The translations under genes and the position numbers were made by a program. Positions 24,040 to 32,696 of a stretch of DNA of 64,000 nt are shown in pieces. The stretch comes from Christensenellaceae bacterium (lineage in GTDB: Bacteria; Bacillota; Clostridia; Christensenellales; Christensenellaceae), in assembly GCA_022846035.1 (NCBI GenBank), contig AP025580.1:372001-436000 (forward strand), read 5' to 3'. Numbering within the stretch: position 1 is the first letter of the stretch; each line of letters starts with the position of its first letter. The notes beneath the pieces were generated by a model. It saw only the letters and a program-made list of their open reading frames with translations. It was not told the DNA's origin and did not search any database.

Positions 24040-24807
24040 ATGATTCTCCGTTTTGAGAATGTAACGAAATACTTTGGCGGTTTGGCAGCGGTAAAGGATG
24101 TTTCTTTCAACATAGAGCCAAACCAGATCTTAGGGCTGATCGGGCCGAACGGATCGGGAAAGACGACGTGTTTTAACCTGATCACAGGCGTCCATAAGCC
24201 GACCAGCGGGAACATTTTGTTCAACGAAAAAGAAATCGGTGGATTGCCGTCGCACAAAATCGCGCGGATGGGAATCGCGCGGACGTTCCAGATCAGCAGC
24301 GTGTTCCCAGATCTTTCCGCAGTGGAAAACGTCGTGACGGCGCACCACTGCCGGATGAAATCCAACTTCGTTACCGGTATTTTCGGGATCGGAGGCACGC
24401 TGAAAGAAGAAAAGCGCGTGCTGGAGCACAGCGAGGAATTGCTGGAATTTGTCGGCCTCAAGGATAAGATGATGTCGCGGGCCGGTTCGCTGACCAGCGC
24501 CGACCAGCGCCGGTTGATGATCGCCATCGCTATGGCGACCGATCCTAAGCTTCTGATGCTGGACGAACCGTGCGCGGGTATGATCGAGGATGAGCGGACA
24601 GAGCTTGTCCACCTGATCAGGAAGATCTGCGACGCCGGCACACCTGTTTTGCTGGTGGAGCATCACATGAAAATGGTCATGGAAGTATGCCACCATGTTG
24701 TCGTACTGAATCTGGGCGAAAAGATTGCCGAGGGAAGGCCGGAGGAAATCCAGCAGAACGAGGCTGTAATCGAAGCATATTTGGGAAGGAGTACGAAACA
24801 TGCTTAA
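24040..24807 (+). CDS. livG: LIV-type ABC transporter ATPase, LivG-like, with altered signature motif
   Basis: A 255-residue ATPase of the branched-chain amino acid-type importer family. Walker A is G35-P-N-G-S-G-K-T-T43, Walker B is L-L-M-L-D-E-P and the H-loop is V-E-H-H. The C-terminal A-E-G-R-P-E-E-I ... A-Y-L-G end is typical of LivG. The ABC signature, normally LSGGQ or L-x-Y-G-x-Q-R-R in LivG, here reads L151-T-S-A-D-Q156-R-R, and the D-loop is A-G-M-I instead of A-G-L-N. This ATPase may therefore contribute one weakened site to the heterodimer. It overlaps livF by 8 bp. Confidence 0.93.
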   Translation: MILRFENVTKYFGGLAAVKDVSFNIEPNQILGLIGPNGSGKTTCFNLITGVHKPTSGNILFNEKEIGGLPSHKIARMGIARTFQISSVFPDLSAVENVVTAHHCRMKSNFVTGIFGIGGTLKEEKRVLEHSEELLEFVGLKDKMMSRAGSLTSADQRRLMIAIAMATDPKLLMLDEPCAGMIEDERTELVHLIRKICDAGTPVLLVEHHMKMVMEVCHHVVVLNLGEKIAEGRPEEIQQNEAVIEAYLGRSTKHA

Positions 24808-25504
24808 GGTAGAAAATCTCGTAACGTGTTATGGAAGCATCCAGGTGCTGCACGGGCTGTCTTTTAAGGCGGAGACTGGGAAAATCACCGTGCTGATCGG
24901 AACCAACGGCGCGGGCAAGACCACGACCATGAAAACGATTATGGGAATGATGCCGGCCAAGAGCGGCAGCATTACGTGGAACGGCAAAGAACTGAATAAA
25001 ATGAAGTCGCACGAGGTGACCAAAAGCGGGTTGTCGCTGTGTCCGGAGGGGCGTCAGCTGTTTCCGGAGATGACGGTGCATGAAAACCTGATCATGGGCG
25101 CCTATACGCGGACAGATAAAAATGAAATCGCGGAATCCATAGAAGAAGTATTTGGATGGTTCCCGCGCCTGAAGGACAGATCCAACCAGCAGGCCGGAAC
25201 GCTTTCCGGCGGCGAGCAGGAGATGCTCGCGATCGCGCGGGCTCTGATGGCAAAGCCTGATTTGCTGATGCTGGACGAACCGTCCTGGGGGCTTGCGCCG
25301 ATCCTGGTGGAAGAAGTAGGAGAAATCATCAGGAATATCAACAGCCGCGGCAAATCGGTGCTGCTGGTGGAGCAGAATACGCAGATGGCGCTTGACCTGG
25401 CCGACTATGTTTATGTGTTGGAGACAGGGAATATCGTGATCGAAGGTACGGCGGAAGAGCTTTCCAAAGACAAAACGATCCAGGAAACGTATCTCGGTAT
25501 CTGA
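24800..25504 (+). CDS. livF: LIV-type ABC transporter ATPase, LivF-like
   Basis: A 234-residue ATPase, the second nucleotide-binding subunit of the LIV-type importer. It is canonical: Walker A G-T-N-G-A-G-K-T-T (about 34-42), signature L-S-G-G-E-Q-E-M-L-A-I-A-R-A-L, Walker B L-L-M-L-D-E-P and H-loop region L-L-V-E-Q-N (the LivF form with Gln). The start overlaps livG, so they are translationally coupled. A small hairpin GTCCC-TCCG-GGGAC (25508-25521) follows the stop. Confidence 0.95.
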   Translation: MLKVENLVTCYGSIQVLHGLSFKAETGKITVLIGTNGAGKTTTMKTIMGMMPAKSGSITWNGKELNKMKSHEVTKSGLSLCPEGRQLFPEMTVHENLIMGAYTRTDKNEIAESIEEVFGWFPRLKDRSNQQAGTLSGGEQEMLAIARALMAKPDLLMLDEPSWGLAPILVEEVGEIIRNINSRGKSVLLVEQNTQMALDLADYVYVLETGNIVIEGTAEELSKDKTIQETYLGI

Positions 25505-25554
25505 CACGTCCCTCCGGGGACAGGGAAATACATCAATATTAAAGGAGGGAAATT

Positions 25555-26433
25555 ATGGAAAATGCGATACTTCTTCAGCAGATTATGAACGGCGTTGTAA
25601 CAGGAAGTATTTATGCTTTGATCGGCATGGGATTATCGCAGATTTACGGAATCCTGGGGATTTCGCACTTTGCACATGGTTCTGTCGTTATGGTGGGGGG
25701 CTACATTGGGTATACCTTTGCCAGAATGCTCGGGGTGCCATGGATCCTTGCGGCTATCATCGCAGTGGTCGGATGCGCGCTGCTCGGCATGTTCATAGAA
25801 AAGTATTGTTACAGGGTCATCATCAAGGGGCCGCCGATCAATATCTTCATTTTGGCGCTCGGACTGCTGTTCATTTTCGAGAACCTTTGCCAGATGATCT
25901 GGGGACCGGATCCGGTGTCCATTCAGGCAGTGGGCAACACGACGATTCAGCTTGGACCGATCGCGATTACCTCGTTCCGTTTATACGTCATTATTATCAA
26001 CCTCGCGTTGATGGCTGTACTCGCCTACATGATGAAAAAGACCAAACTTGGGCGTTCGATTCGTGCGATGGCGCAGAACAGGGAAGCGGCTACCATGGTA
26101 GGCGTAGACGTCAATAAAACAAGCGGTGCCGTATTTGCAATCGGCAGCGCGCTGGCAGGCCTGTGCGGTATCTTTGTTACCAGCCTGTTGCAGATGTTCC
26201 CGTCTTACGGCGGCGACATTGTTATGAAAGGTTTCGCGGTTATGATCCTCGGCGGCCTTGGGAGTATCCCTGGCGTGCTGATCGGCGGTCTCATCATGGG
26301 GATCGTGGAAAGCTTGGGTGCCGCGTTCATCAATGCGGCATATAAGGACCTGTTTGGGTTCGTAATCATTATCTTAGTGCTGATCTTCAAACCGAACGGC
26401 CTGTTCGGTAAGAAAGGCGCAACGACAAAATAA
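25555..26433 (+). CDS. livH: LIV-type ABC transporter permease, LivH-like
   Basis: A 292-residue inner-membrane permease with about eight hydrophobic helices. Hallmarks are G-S-I-Y-A-L-I-G-M-G-L, the G-I-L-G-I-S-H-F-A-H-G segment in place of the usual N-F-A-H-G, and the cytoplasmic coupling loop A-M-A-Q-N-R-E-A-A-T-M-V-G-V-D. It ends with K-P-N-G-L-F-G, as LivH proteins do. It pairs with LivM, encoded 3 kb downstream beyond livK and paralog 3. AAAGGAGGG lies 6-7 nt before ATG. Confidence 0.95.
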   Translation: MENAILLQQIMNGVVTGSIYALIGMGLSQIYGILGISHFAHGSVVMVGGYIGYTFARMLGVPWILAAIIAVVGCALLGMFIEKYCYRVIIKGPPINIFILALGLLFIFENLCQMIWGPDPVSIQAVGNTTIQLGPIAITSFRLYVIIINLALMAVLAYMMKKTKLGRSIRAMAQNREAATMVGVDVNKTSGAVFAIGSALAGLCGIFVTSLLQMFPSYGGDIVMKGFAVMILGGLGSIPGVLIGGLIMGIVESLGAAFINAAYKDLFGFVIIILVLIFKPNGLFGKKGATTK

Positions 26434-26496
26434 ACGCAATAACAAAGTTTTCTGAAAAGAAAAGAGTAAAAATAGGACACAGGAGGATTGAAAGGT

Positions 26497-27873
26497 ATGA
26501 AAAAACAGAAGTTCAAAGTATTGGCTATACTCGTAGCCGTGCTGATGGTTGTCGCACTTGTTGGTGGTTGCGGCGCTCCGGCAGGACAGGATAGCAGTGC
26601 TCCGGCGGAAAACAATGGCGGCGCGGATGCATCGAATGGTGCATCGGCCGCTGCGGATGCCGGTAACAGCGATAACAAAGTCCTGAAAATCGGCGTGGAT
26701 GACTCTCTTACAGGAACAAGCGCTCCTTACGGACTGCCGGCGTCGCATGGCGTAGAGCTGGCGGCATCCGAAGTAAACGAAGCGGGCGGCATCCAGATCG
26801 GCGACGAAAAATATAATATTGAGCTCGTGACATACGACAACAAGAGTGACGCGACAGAGGGCGTTTCCACGCTGCAGAAGCTGATGGACGTCGACGGTGT
26901 ACAGTACATTCTGGGCTGGAGCTCCAGCACACCGACGCTGTCTGCTGTACAGCAGATCCCTGGCAAAGAAGTTACGATGCTGGTCGGCAACGCACGTTCG
27001 CCGCAGATCCTGTTGTATTCACCGGAAAACACATTCCGCAGCGCGACGGCAAACTGCTACGATCCGGTTGCGGACGCTACTTACATCAGAGACGAATTGG
27101 GCGTTGACAAAGTTGCGATCCTGGCGTTCTTCAACGACACAGGGTACAGCGTACACGCCAATAACGTTATCGACGCGTTCGAGTCAATCGGCGTAGAAGT
27201 AGTGGCGAAAGAAACGATGAACGCGAACGACCTCGACCTTCTCGCTCAGATGACGAACATTGCAAACTCGGGTGCGAACGGCCTGTACATGGCCGGCAAC
27301 ATTGAAGAATCCGCTATGGCGCTGCGCCAGCTGCGCGAGCTGGGTTCCGACATCCCGATGATCACATATTCGTCCGGTACGGGCCCGCAGTGGCTGGAAG
27401 TCTGCACGAATGAGCAGATGGAAGGAAGCTATGCGATTCGTCCGCAGGTTGCGGAAGAAGGCGGCGGAGACAACGGCGAAGCGTCCGATGCCTTTATTGC
27501 GAAATATGAAGAGATGTTTGGAGAAAACCCGAGCCAGACGGCAACGAACTCCTATGACAATTTCTGGATTCTGATGGCGGCGATGCAGAACGCCGGCACA
27601 ACCGACTGGAAAGCGGTAAACGATGCGCTGAAAGAAGTCAAAGTAGAAGACCTCGACTCCAGAGTTATCGTAAACTATACGCCTCTTGAAGGTGGACTGC
27701 TCTTTGACGACATCGGCCAGGCTTATCATCCTTACACGGTTTCCAAGTGGAGCATGGAAGATCAGAACTGGGCATACGAAGATACGATCGGTAAGGAATT
27801 GGGACCGGATTTCCTGCACAACTATCTGAAAGAATACTGCGCGCAGGAAGGACTCACATATCCGGGTGAATAA
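26497..27873 (+). CDS. livK: LIV-type substrate-binding lipoprotein
   Basis: A 458-residue type I periplasmic-binding-fold receptor anchored as a lipoprotein. It has a signal peptide with a lipobox ending V-G-G-C (Cys about residue 24-27), an Ala/Gly/Asn-rich linker (about 28-60) and then a LivK-like domain starting I-G-V-D-D-S-L-T-G. The start is ATG 26497; the TTG at 26488 lies directly against the AGGAGG box and cannot be used. LIV receptors of this length bind amino acids, but also aromatic acids and other organic acids in catabolic loci; the ligand is not readable from sequence. Followed by a strong hairpin. Confidence 0.93.
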   Translation: MKKQKFKVLAILVAVLMVVALVGGCGAPAGQDSSAPAENNGGADASNGASAAADAGNSDNKVLKIGVDDSLTGTSAPYGLPASHGVELAASEVNEAGGIQIGDEKYNIELVTYDNKSDATEGVSTLQKLMDVDGVQYILGWSSSTPTLSAVQQIPGKEVTMLVGNARSPQILLYSPENTFRSATANCYDPVADATYIRDELGVDKVAILAFFNDTGYSVHANNVIDAFESIGVEVVAKETMNANDLDLLAQMTNIANSGANGLYMAGNIEESAMALRQLRELGSDIPMITYSSGTGPQWLEVCTNEQMEGSYAIRPQVAEEGGGDNGEASDAFIAKYEEMFGENPSQTATNSYDNFWILMAAMQNAGTTDWKAVNDALKEVKVEDLDSRVIVNYTPLEGGLLFDDIGQAYHPYTVSKWSMEDQNWAYEDTIGKELGPDFLHNYLKEYCAQEGLTYPGE

Positions 27874-27910
27874 TTAAAGCCCACATTGGCACCATAATAT
27901 AGACTTGTTT

Positions 27911-27938
27911 CGGAAGGCCCCGCATGGCGGGGCCTCCG
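27911..27938 (+). other. Strong hairpin after the binding-protein gene
   Basis: Stem GGCCCCGC/GCGGGGCC around ATG (27916-27934), extended by CGGA/TCCG with one bulge. No U-run follows, so it is more likely an mRNA-stabilising or processing element that raises receptor output over the rest of the operon. Confidence 0.6.
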
Positions 27939-28014
27939 GAGCAAAACCAAATTAAGAATGATCTAGGCTTACGTTCAGGAAAGCCTAAATATGAATGCAA
28001 GGAGAAACCAAACG

Positions 28015-29463
28015 ATGAAAACGATTCAGGAAAGCGCGCGGGAGATACCGTTGCTTTGCGAAGAAATGGATGTAATTGTAATCGGCGGCGGTGCGGCGGG
28101 TATCGGCGCAGCTCTTGCGGCGGCACGCAATGGTGCGAAAACGATCATTATCGAGCGCTTCGGTTTTTTTGGCGGAAGTCAGACGGCAGCCTTTGATGAT
28201 TCCTTTGCATGGGTAGACGACCGGATCCAGGGTGGTATTGTGCAGGAGATCATGGACGATATCATCGCGGCCGGTATGAATCATAAAAACAGCCCGGGGC
28301 AGGTCCGCGACCACTGGGCCAATGAATTTGGAAGTATCTTCTTTGACGGAGAATATTATAAATATTTAGTGGATAACCTGATGGAAAAGGCGGGTGTGAA
28401 AGTTGTGTTCCACGCGCTGGCAGCAGACGCGATCGTGAACGGCGATTCCTTAAAGGGTGTAATCATCGAAAGCTTAGAGGGCCGTCAGGCTGTTCTTGGC
28501 AAGACGATCATCGACTGCACGGGTATTGCGCACATCGCTTGGAAATCAGGCGCCAGCGTAACGGGCGAGAATGGTTATCCGGACAACAGGTTTGGTCCTT
28601 ATGAAGGATACCATATGGGTCTTGGGTACGGCTTTTTTGTCCGCAATATCGATTATTATAAATTCCGTGAATTCGCAGAGGCGAATCCGGAGCAGTGGGA
28701 TTATTGGGTAAAGGGAATGGAACTCTTTACGAAAGCACGCGCAGAGGGGAAATTGTATTCTCCGCGCAATTCCTGCCTGCTGACGGAATATGAAGACGGA
28801 CGCGCATGGATCATCAATCCTTATTATAAACTGGAAAAAGGACAGCATCCATGGCAGGTCGAGGTCGTTTCGCACGCGGAAAAGGATATGCGTAAACAGG
28901 CATGGTCGTGTTGGGAGCTCTTAAAAGACAACGTTCCCGGCTTTGAAAATTCCCGTATCGAGCAGACACCGTCGTGCGCGCTGCTCCGTGACGGGCACCG
29001 CATTATCGGCGAATATACGCTGACGGAAGAGGATATGTATGGCGCGAGGACATTTGAGGATTCCGTATCCATTTGCAATATGCCGCCGGATCTGTTCTTC
29101 CCGGATGGATCCCATCACTTTAAGTTCAACGTGACGCCGTACGACATCCCGTACCGCTGCTTGGTATCCAAAGACTTTGACAACCTGCTTGCCGCAGGAG
29201 GAACTTCGTCGCTTGACTTTATTACTTGGGGTGCGATCCGCTATTGCACGCCCAGCCTGACGACCGGTCAGGCCGCGGGAACCGCCGCGGCGATTGCAGT
29301 GAAAGACGGTGTAGCGCCCGCAAAGGTGGATGTGAGCAAAGTACAGAAGCAGCTCAACAAGCAGGGAATGCTTACCACCAATAAGCAAGTTGCGCCTGAA
29401 GTGGTAGCGGAATATGCGCGCCGCGCGGAAGAATGGGGAGACGGTTTTAAAATCAGTGAATAA
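28015..29463 (+). CDS. FAD-dependent oxidoreductase, paralog 3 (PF12831-like)
   Basis: A 482-residue flavoprotein homologous to the two at 21.0-24.0 kb. It has the GGGAAGIGAALAAAR loop, I-E-R-F-G-F-F-G-G (Phe where the others have C-L), D-C-T-G-I-A-H-I-A-W, G-H-R-I-I-G-E-Y-T-L-T and A-A-G-G-T-S-S-L-D-F. Start at ATG 28015 is supported by AAGGAG and by the shared M-K-T-I-Q-E-S-A-R-E-I-P beginning. It is placed between livK and livM, so expression is tied to the transporter. Product and substrate unknown; probably acts on the imported compound or its first product. Confidence 0.87.
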   Translation: MKTIQESAREIPLLCEEMDVIVIGGGAAGIGAALAAARNGAKTIIIERFGFFGGSQTAAFDDSFAWVDDRIQGGIVQEIMDDIIAAGMNHKNSPGQVRDHWANEFGSIFFDGEYYKYLVDNLMEKAGVKVVFHALAADAIVNGDSLKGVIIESLEGRQAVLGKTIIDCTGIAHIAWKSGASVTGENGYPDNRFGPYEGYHMGLGYGFFVRNIDYYKFREFAEANPEQWDYWVKGMELFTKARAEGKLYSPRNSCLLTEYEDGRAWIINPYYKLEKGQHPWQVEVVSHAEKDMRKQAWSCWELLKDNVPGFENSRIEQTPSCALLRDGHRIIGEYTLTEEDMYGARTFEDSVSICNMPPDLFFPDGSHHFKFNVTPYDIPYRCLVSKDFDNLLAAGGTSSLDFITWGAIRYCTPSLTTGQAAGTAAAIAVKDGVAPAKVDVSKVQKQLNKQGMLTTNKQVAPEVVAEYARRAEEWGDGFKISE

Positions 29464-29585
29464 GCGATTTGCTGTGAAAACCGTTTTGAGAACAGAAAGA
29501 GAGCCCTTATGATTCCACACAGCAATTCATGACAGAACTTAAGGCGGCGACCGGCCGCATTGTATCATAAGGAAGGAGAATTTCT

Positions 29586-30596
29586 ATGTTGAAAAAATCG
29601 AAAAAGAGGTCGCTCACAATGGGATTGGTCGCAGTGATCGTACTGCTGGTCATGCTGTTTGTGCCGCAGATCGTTACGACATCCTATTATCTGCATTTGA
29701 TCATTGTGACGCTGATCTGGATCGTGATGACTTCCGGCCTCAACATTATTCAGGGATACGCGGGGTATGTCTCCATGTGCCAGGTGGCCTTTTACGGGAT
29801 CGGAGCGTATGTTTCCGGCCTGCTGATGTCTAAGCTGGGGCTGTCCATGCCGGTCGGTATGCTGATGGCGGTTGCCATCGGATTGGTTGTTGGGGCTGTA
29901 ATCGGAATCCCGTCGCTGCGGACGAAAGGGCATTATTTTTCCATCGTTACGCTGGCGTTTACCATGCTGGTGTTCACGGTGATGAAAGCATGGCAGGAAG
30001 TAACCGGCGGTATCCAGGGATTTTCCATCCCGCCGCTGAAAGGCGATTTTCTGGGAATGCCGCTTTCATCGCGGGAAGGCTACTTTTATATCGTACTGAT
30101 CTTTACGGTCTTAACGCTGCTGTTCGTATACCGGCTGTTTAAATCCAAGACCGGACGCGCGATCGTAACGCTGCGCGAGAACGAAGACCTCGCAAAGGCA
30201 GTGGGTATCAATACGACCGGAACGAAGCTGCTGGCGTTTGAGCTCAGCGCAGTGCTGGGGTGTATCGGCGGCGTGCTGTACGCGCATTACATGAACTTCG
30301 TCAACCCGACGACGTTTGCCGCAGGTATCGGCATGAACGCGATTCTGGCTGTCATGATCGGCGGATGCGGCACGGTAATCGGGCCGATCGTTGGTTCGGT
30401 GGTCGTAACGTTCCTGCCCGAACTTCTGCGCGCGGCAGAACTTTACAGGCAGTTGGTATTCGGTATCCTGATCCTCGTCATCGTGTTCGTGCTGCCCAAC
30501 GGCGTCATGAAACCGGTGGTAGACGGCTTCAAGAAACTGTTTTCCAAGCTGTTCAAAAAAGATAAGCAGCAGCTTAGCGGAAGTACGCTAAAATAA
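29586..30596 (+). CDS. livM: LIV-type ABC transporter permease, LivM-like
   Basis: A 336-residue membrane permease with about nine helices, the partner of LivH. It carries the LivM landmarks N-I-I-Q-G-Y-A-G-Y-V-S, the T-K-G-H-Y-F-S-I-V-T-L-A-F segment, and the coupling loop L-R-E-N-E-D-L-A-K-A-V-G-I. It ends in a Lys-rich cytoplasmic tail. GGAAGGAG precedes ATG. It is the last transporter gene and is followed by two hairpins, the second terminator-like. Confidence 0.94.
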   Translation: MLKKSKKRSLTMGLVAVIVLLVMLFVPQIVTTSYYLHLIIVTLIWIVMTSGLNIIQGYAGYVSMCQVAFYGIGAYVSGLLMSKLGLSMPVGMLMAVAIGLVVGAVIGIPSLRTKGHYFSIVTLAFTMLVFTVMKAWQEVTGGIQGFSIPPLKGDFLGMPLSSREGYFYIVLIFTVLTLLFVYRLFKSKTGRAIVTLRENEDLAKAVGINTTGTKLLAFELSAVLGCIGGVLYAHYMNFVNPTTFAAGIGMNAILAVMIGGCGTVIGPIVGSVVVTFLPELLRAAELYRQLVFGILILVIVFVLPNGVMKPVVDGFKKLFSKLFKKDKQQLSGSTLK

Positions 30597-30632
30597 GGCG
30601 CAGAACAATCAGATATAATCTCTAATGGCGGC

Positions 30633-30657
30633 GATGTGCCCTGAAGCGGGGCGCATC
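30633..30657 (+). other. Hairpin after livM
   Basis: Stem GATGTGCCC/GGGCGCATC with a 7-nt loop. It is followed by a C-run and not by U residues, so not a terminator by itself. Confidence 0.4.
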
Positions 30658-30673
30658 AATCCCCCCGGAGCAT

Positions 30674-30709
30674 AACCCGCTTAAAGAAAACGATAAGCGG
30701 GTTTTGTTT
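30674..30709 (+). terminator. Terminator-like hairpin between livM and the thiolase gene
   Basis: A perfect 10-bp stem AACCCGCTTA/TAAGCGGGTT (30674-30703) with a 10-nt loop and a TTTTGTTT tail. Only about 29 bp separate it from the thiolase ATG, too little for a full promoter downstream. The thiolase genes are therefore either read through partially or use a promoter inside this region. Confidence 0.75.
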
Positions 30710-30738
30710 ACCTGTCAAGAGAAGGAAAGGAAGAGATA

Positions 30739-31926
30739 ATGCAGGATATTTATATTTTGGGAAGTGTGCGCACCGCGATCGGCTCGTTTGGCGGAGCGCT
30801 GAAAAGCATAGATGCAGTAAGCCTAGGGGCTTTGGTCATTAAAAACGCATATGAACGCGCGGGGATCACCGCCGGTCAGGTGGATCAGGTATTGATGGGC
30901 AACGTATTACAAGCGGGATTGGGACAAAATCCGGCACGGCAGGCGGCGATACACGCGGGCATTCCGCAGGAAAGCCCGGCCATGACGATCAACAAGGTAT
31001 GCGGGTCGGGCCTTAATGCCGTAAACCTAGCAGCGGCGCTTTTACGCGCGGGTCAGGCACAGTGTATCATTGCCGGAGGGATGGAAAACATGTCCCTCGC
31101 GCCGCACACGATGAATATTCGCTGGGGACAGAAGATGGGCGATATGAAAGCGACGGATTCCATGATACACGAGGGCCTGTGGGATGCGTTTTATGATTAC
31201 CACATGGGGATGACGGCAGAAAACGTTGCGCAGCAATACGGTATCACGCGGCAGATGCAGGATGAATTTGCGTTGGAATCACAGAACAAGGCGCTTCGTG
31301 CCACACAAACAGGCCGCTTTCAAAACGAGATACTGCCTGTGGAGATTCCGCAGAAAAAAGGCGACCCGCTTCTTTTCGTGCGGGACGAATATATCAGGGA
31401 AACATCAAAAGAGGCGCTCGGTAAGCTGCGTCCGGCTTTTATAAAAGACGGAACGGTTACGGCGGGAAATGCCTCGGGTTTAAACGACGGAGCGGCGGCG
31501 ATGGTGGTCGCAACCGGTAATTTTGTCAGGGAGCACCGGTTGGTACCACAGGCAAAATGGCTGGGATGCGCGTCGTGCGGGGTAGATCCGCGCCTGATGG
31601 GGACAGGTCCGATTCCTACTGTAAAAAAGGCTTTAAAAAATACAGGGCTGCATATAGACGATATGGACCTGATCGAAGCGAACGAGGCGTTTGCCTCGCA
31701 GGCGATCGCCGTGATGCAGGAGATCGGCGCGCAAAAAGACAGAGTCAACGTTAACGGCGGGGCGATCGCGCTCGGACATCCGATCGGTGCGTCGGGAGCG
31801 CGCATTGCAGTGACGCTGCTGCACGAGCTTGAAAAACGGGACGGCAGGTATGGACTGGCAACGCTTTGTATCGGCGGCGGCATGGGAGAAGCGGCCGTTT
31901 TTGAGCGGGACGAGCTATGCAGGTGA
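30739..31926 (+). CDS. Acetyl-CoA acetyltransferase (thiolase)
   Basis: A 395-residue thiolase of the acetyl-CoA acetyltransferase (ThlA/AtoB) type. Catalytic residues are C88 in NKVCGSGLN, H347 in GGAIALGHPIGASGAR and C377 in LCIGGGMG. The enzyme condenses two acetyl-CoA or, in catabolism, cleaves acetoacetyl- or 3-ketoacyl-CoA. With the crotonase and HBD genes that follow at 5 bp and 3 bp, it forms a C4 or short-chain beta-oxidation/butyrate-type set. Good GGAAAGGAAGAG site. Confidence 0.95.
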   Translation: MQDIYILGSVRTAIGSFGGALKSIDAVSLGALVIKNAYERAGITAGQVDQVLMGNVLQAGLGQNPARQAAIHAGIPQESPAMTINKVCGSGLNAVNLAAALLRAGQAQCIIAGGMENMSLAPHTMNIRWGQKMGDMKATDSMIHEGLWDAFYDYHMGMTAENVAQQYGITRQMQDEFALESQNKALRATQTGRFQNEILPVEIPQKKGDPLLFVRDEYIRETSKEALGKLRPAFIKDGTVTAGNASGLNDGAAAMVVATGNFVREHRLVPQAKWLGCASCGVDPRLMGTGPIPTVKKALKNTGLHIDDMDLIEANEAFASQAIAVMQEIGAQKDRVNVNGGAIALGHPIGASGARIAVTLLHELEKRDGRYGLATLCIGGGMGEAAVFERDELCR

Positions 31927-31931
31927 CGGCC

Positions 31932-32693
31932 ATGGAAACAATTCGGATCGAAACAAAAAAAGATATGGTCTTTATTACGCTTGACCGCCCGAAGCAAAGA
32001 AACGCGATCAATGAACAAATGCTGTATGAACTGCAGGAAGTATGCAGGGAAATAGACGGGAAAAAAGATGTGCGGTGCGTAGTGATTACCGGCAGCGAAG
32101 ATGGAAAAGCCTTTGCGGCGGGTGCAGACATTGCCGCCATGGAAAGCATGAGCTATAAGCAGGCTAAGGACTTCGCGTATTTGGGCTGCGAGACCATGCG
32201 CATGATTGAGCGGTTGAAACAGCCGGTGATTGCGGCGGTAAACGGGTATGCGCTGGGCGGCGGGATGGAGCTCGCGCTTGCATGCGATATTCGTATCGCC
32301 GATGACAGCGCGGTGTTCGGCCTGCCGGAAACGACGCTGGGCGTTATGCCTGGTTTTGGCGGCACGGTACGCTTAAGTGAGGCCGTTGGATATGGACGTG
32401 CGGCGGAGATGATCTTCACGGGAAAACGGCTGAACGCCAACGAAGCGCAGACTTGCGGATTGATCAACGCCTGTTTTGAGAAAAATGTATTGGGGCAAAA
32501 GGTCGAAGAAATTGCGCAGACGATTTGCAAAAACGCGCCGCTTGGGATACGCAACGCCAAACAATCCATGCGGCAGCAAAGCTATGAGATGGAAAATATG
32601 TATTTTGCGCAGTTGTTTTTGACGGACGACCAGAAAACGGGTATGCGCAATTTCAACAATAAAAAAAGGACAGAATATTTTTCGGGAGAATAA
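31932..32693 (+). CDS. Enoyl-CoA hydratase/isomerase (crotonase family)
   Basis: A 253-residue crotonase-fold enzyme that hydrates 2-enoyl-CoA to 3-hydroxyacyl-CoA. The CoA oxyanion-hole motif F-A-A-G-A-D-I, the helix Y-A-L-G-G-G-M-E-L-A-L-A-C-D (first catalytic Glu) and L-P-E-T-T-L-G-V-M-P-G-F-G-G-T (second catalytic Glu) are all present, so hydratase activity is likely. Start at ATG 31932 is preferred since AGGTGA, overlapping the thiolase stop, serves as ribosome site; ATG 31917 is an alternative. It lies between thiolase and HBD genes. Confidence 0.92.
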   Translation: METIRIETKKDMVFITLDRPKQRNAINEQMLYELQEVCREIDGKKDVRCVVITGSEDGKAFAAGADIAAMESMSYKQAKDFAYLGCETMRMIERLKQPVIAAVNGYALGGGMELALACDIRIADDSAVFGLPETTLGVMPGFGGTVRLSEAVGYGRAAEMIFTGKRLNANEAQTCGLINACFEKNVLGQKVEEIAQTICKNAPLGIRNAKQSMRQQSYEMENMYFAQLFLTDDQKTGMRNFNNKKRTEYFSGE

Positions 32694-32696
32694 AAA

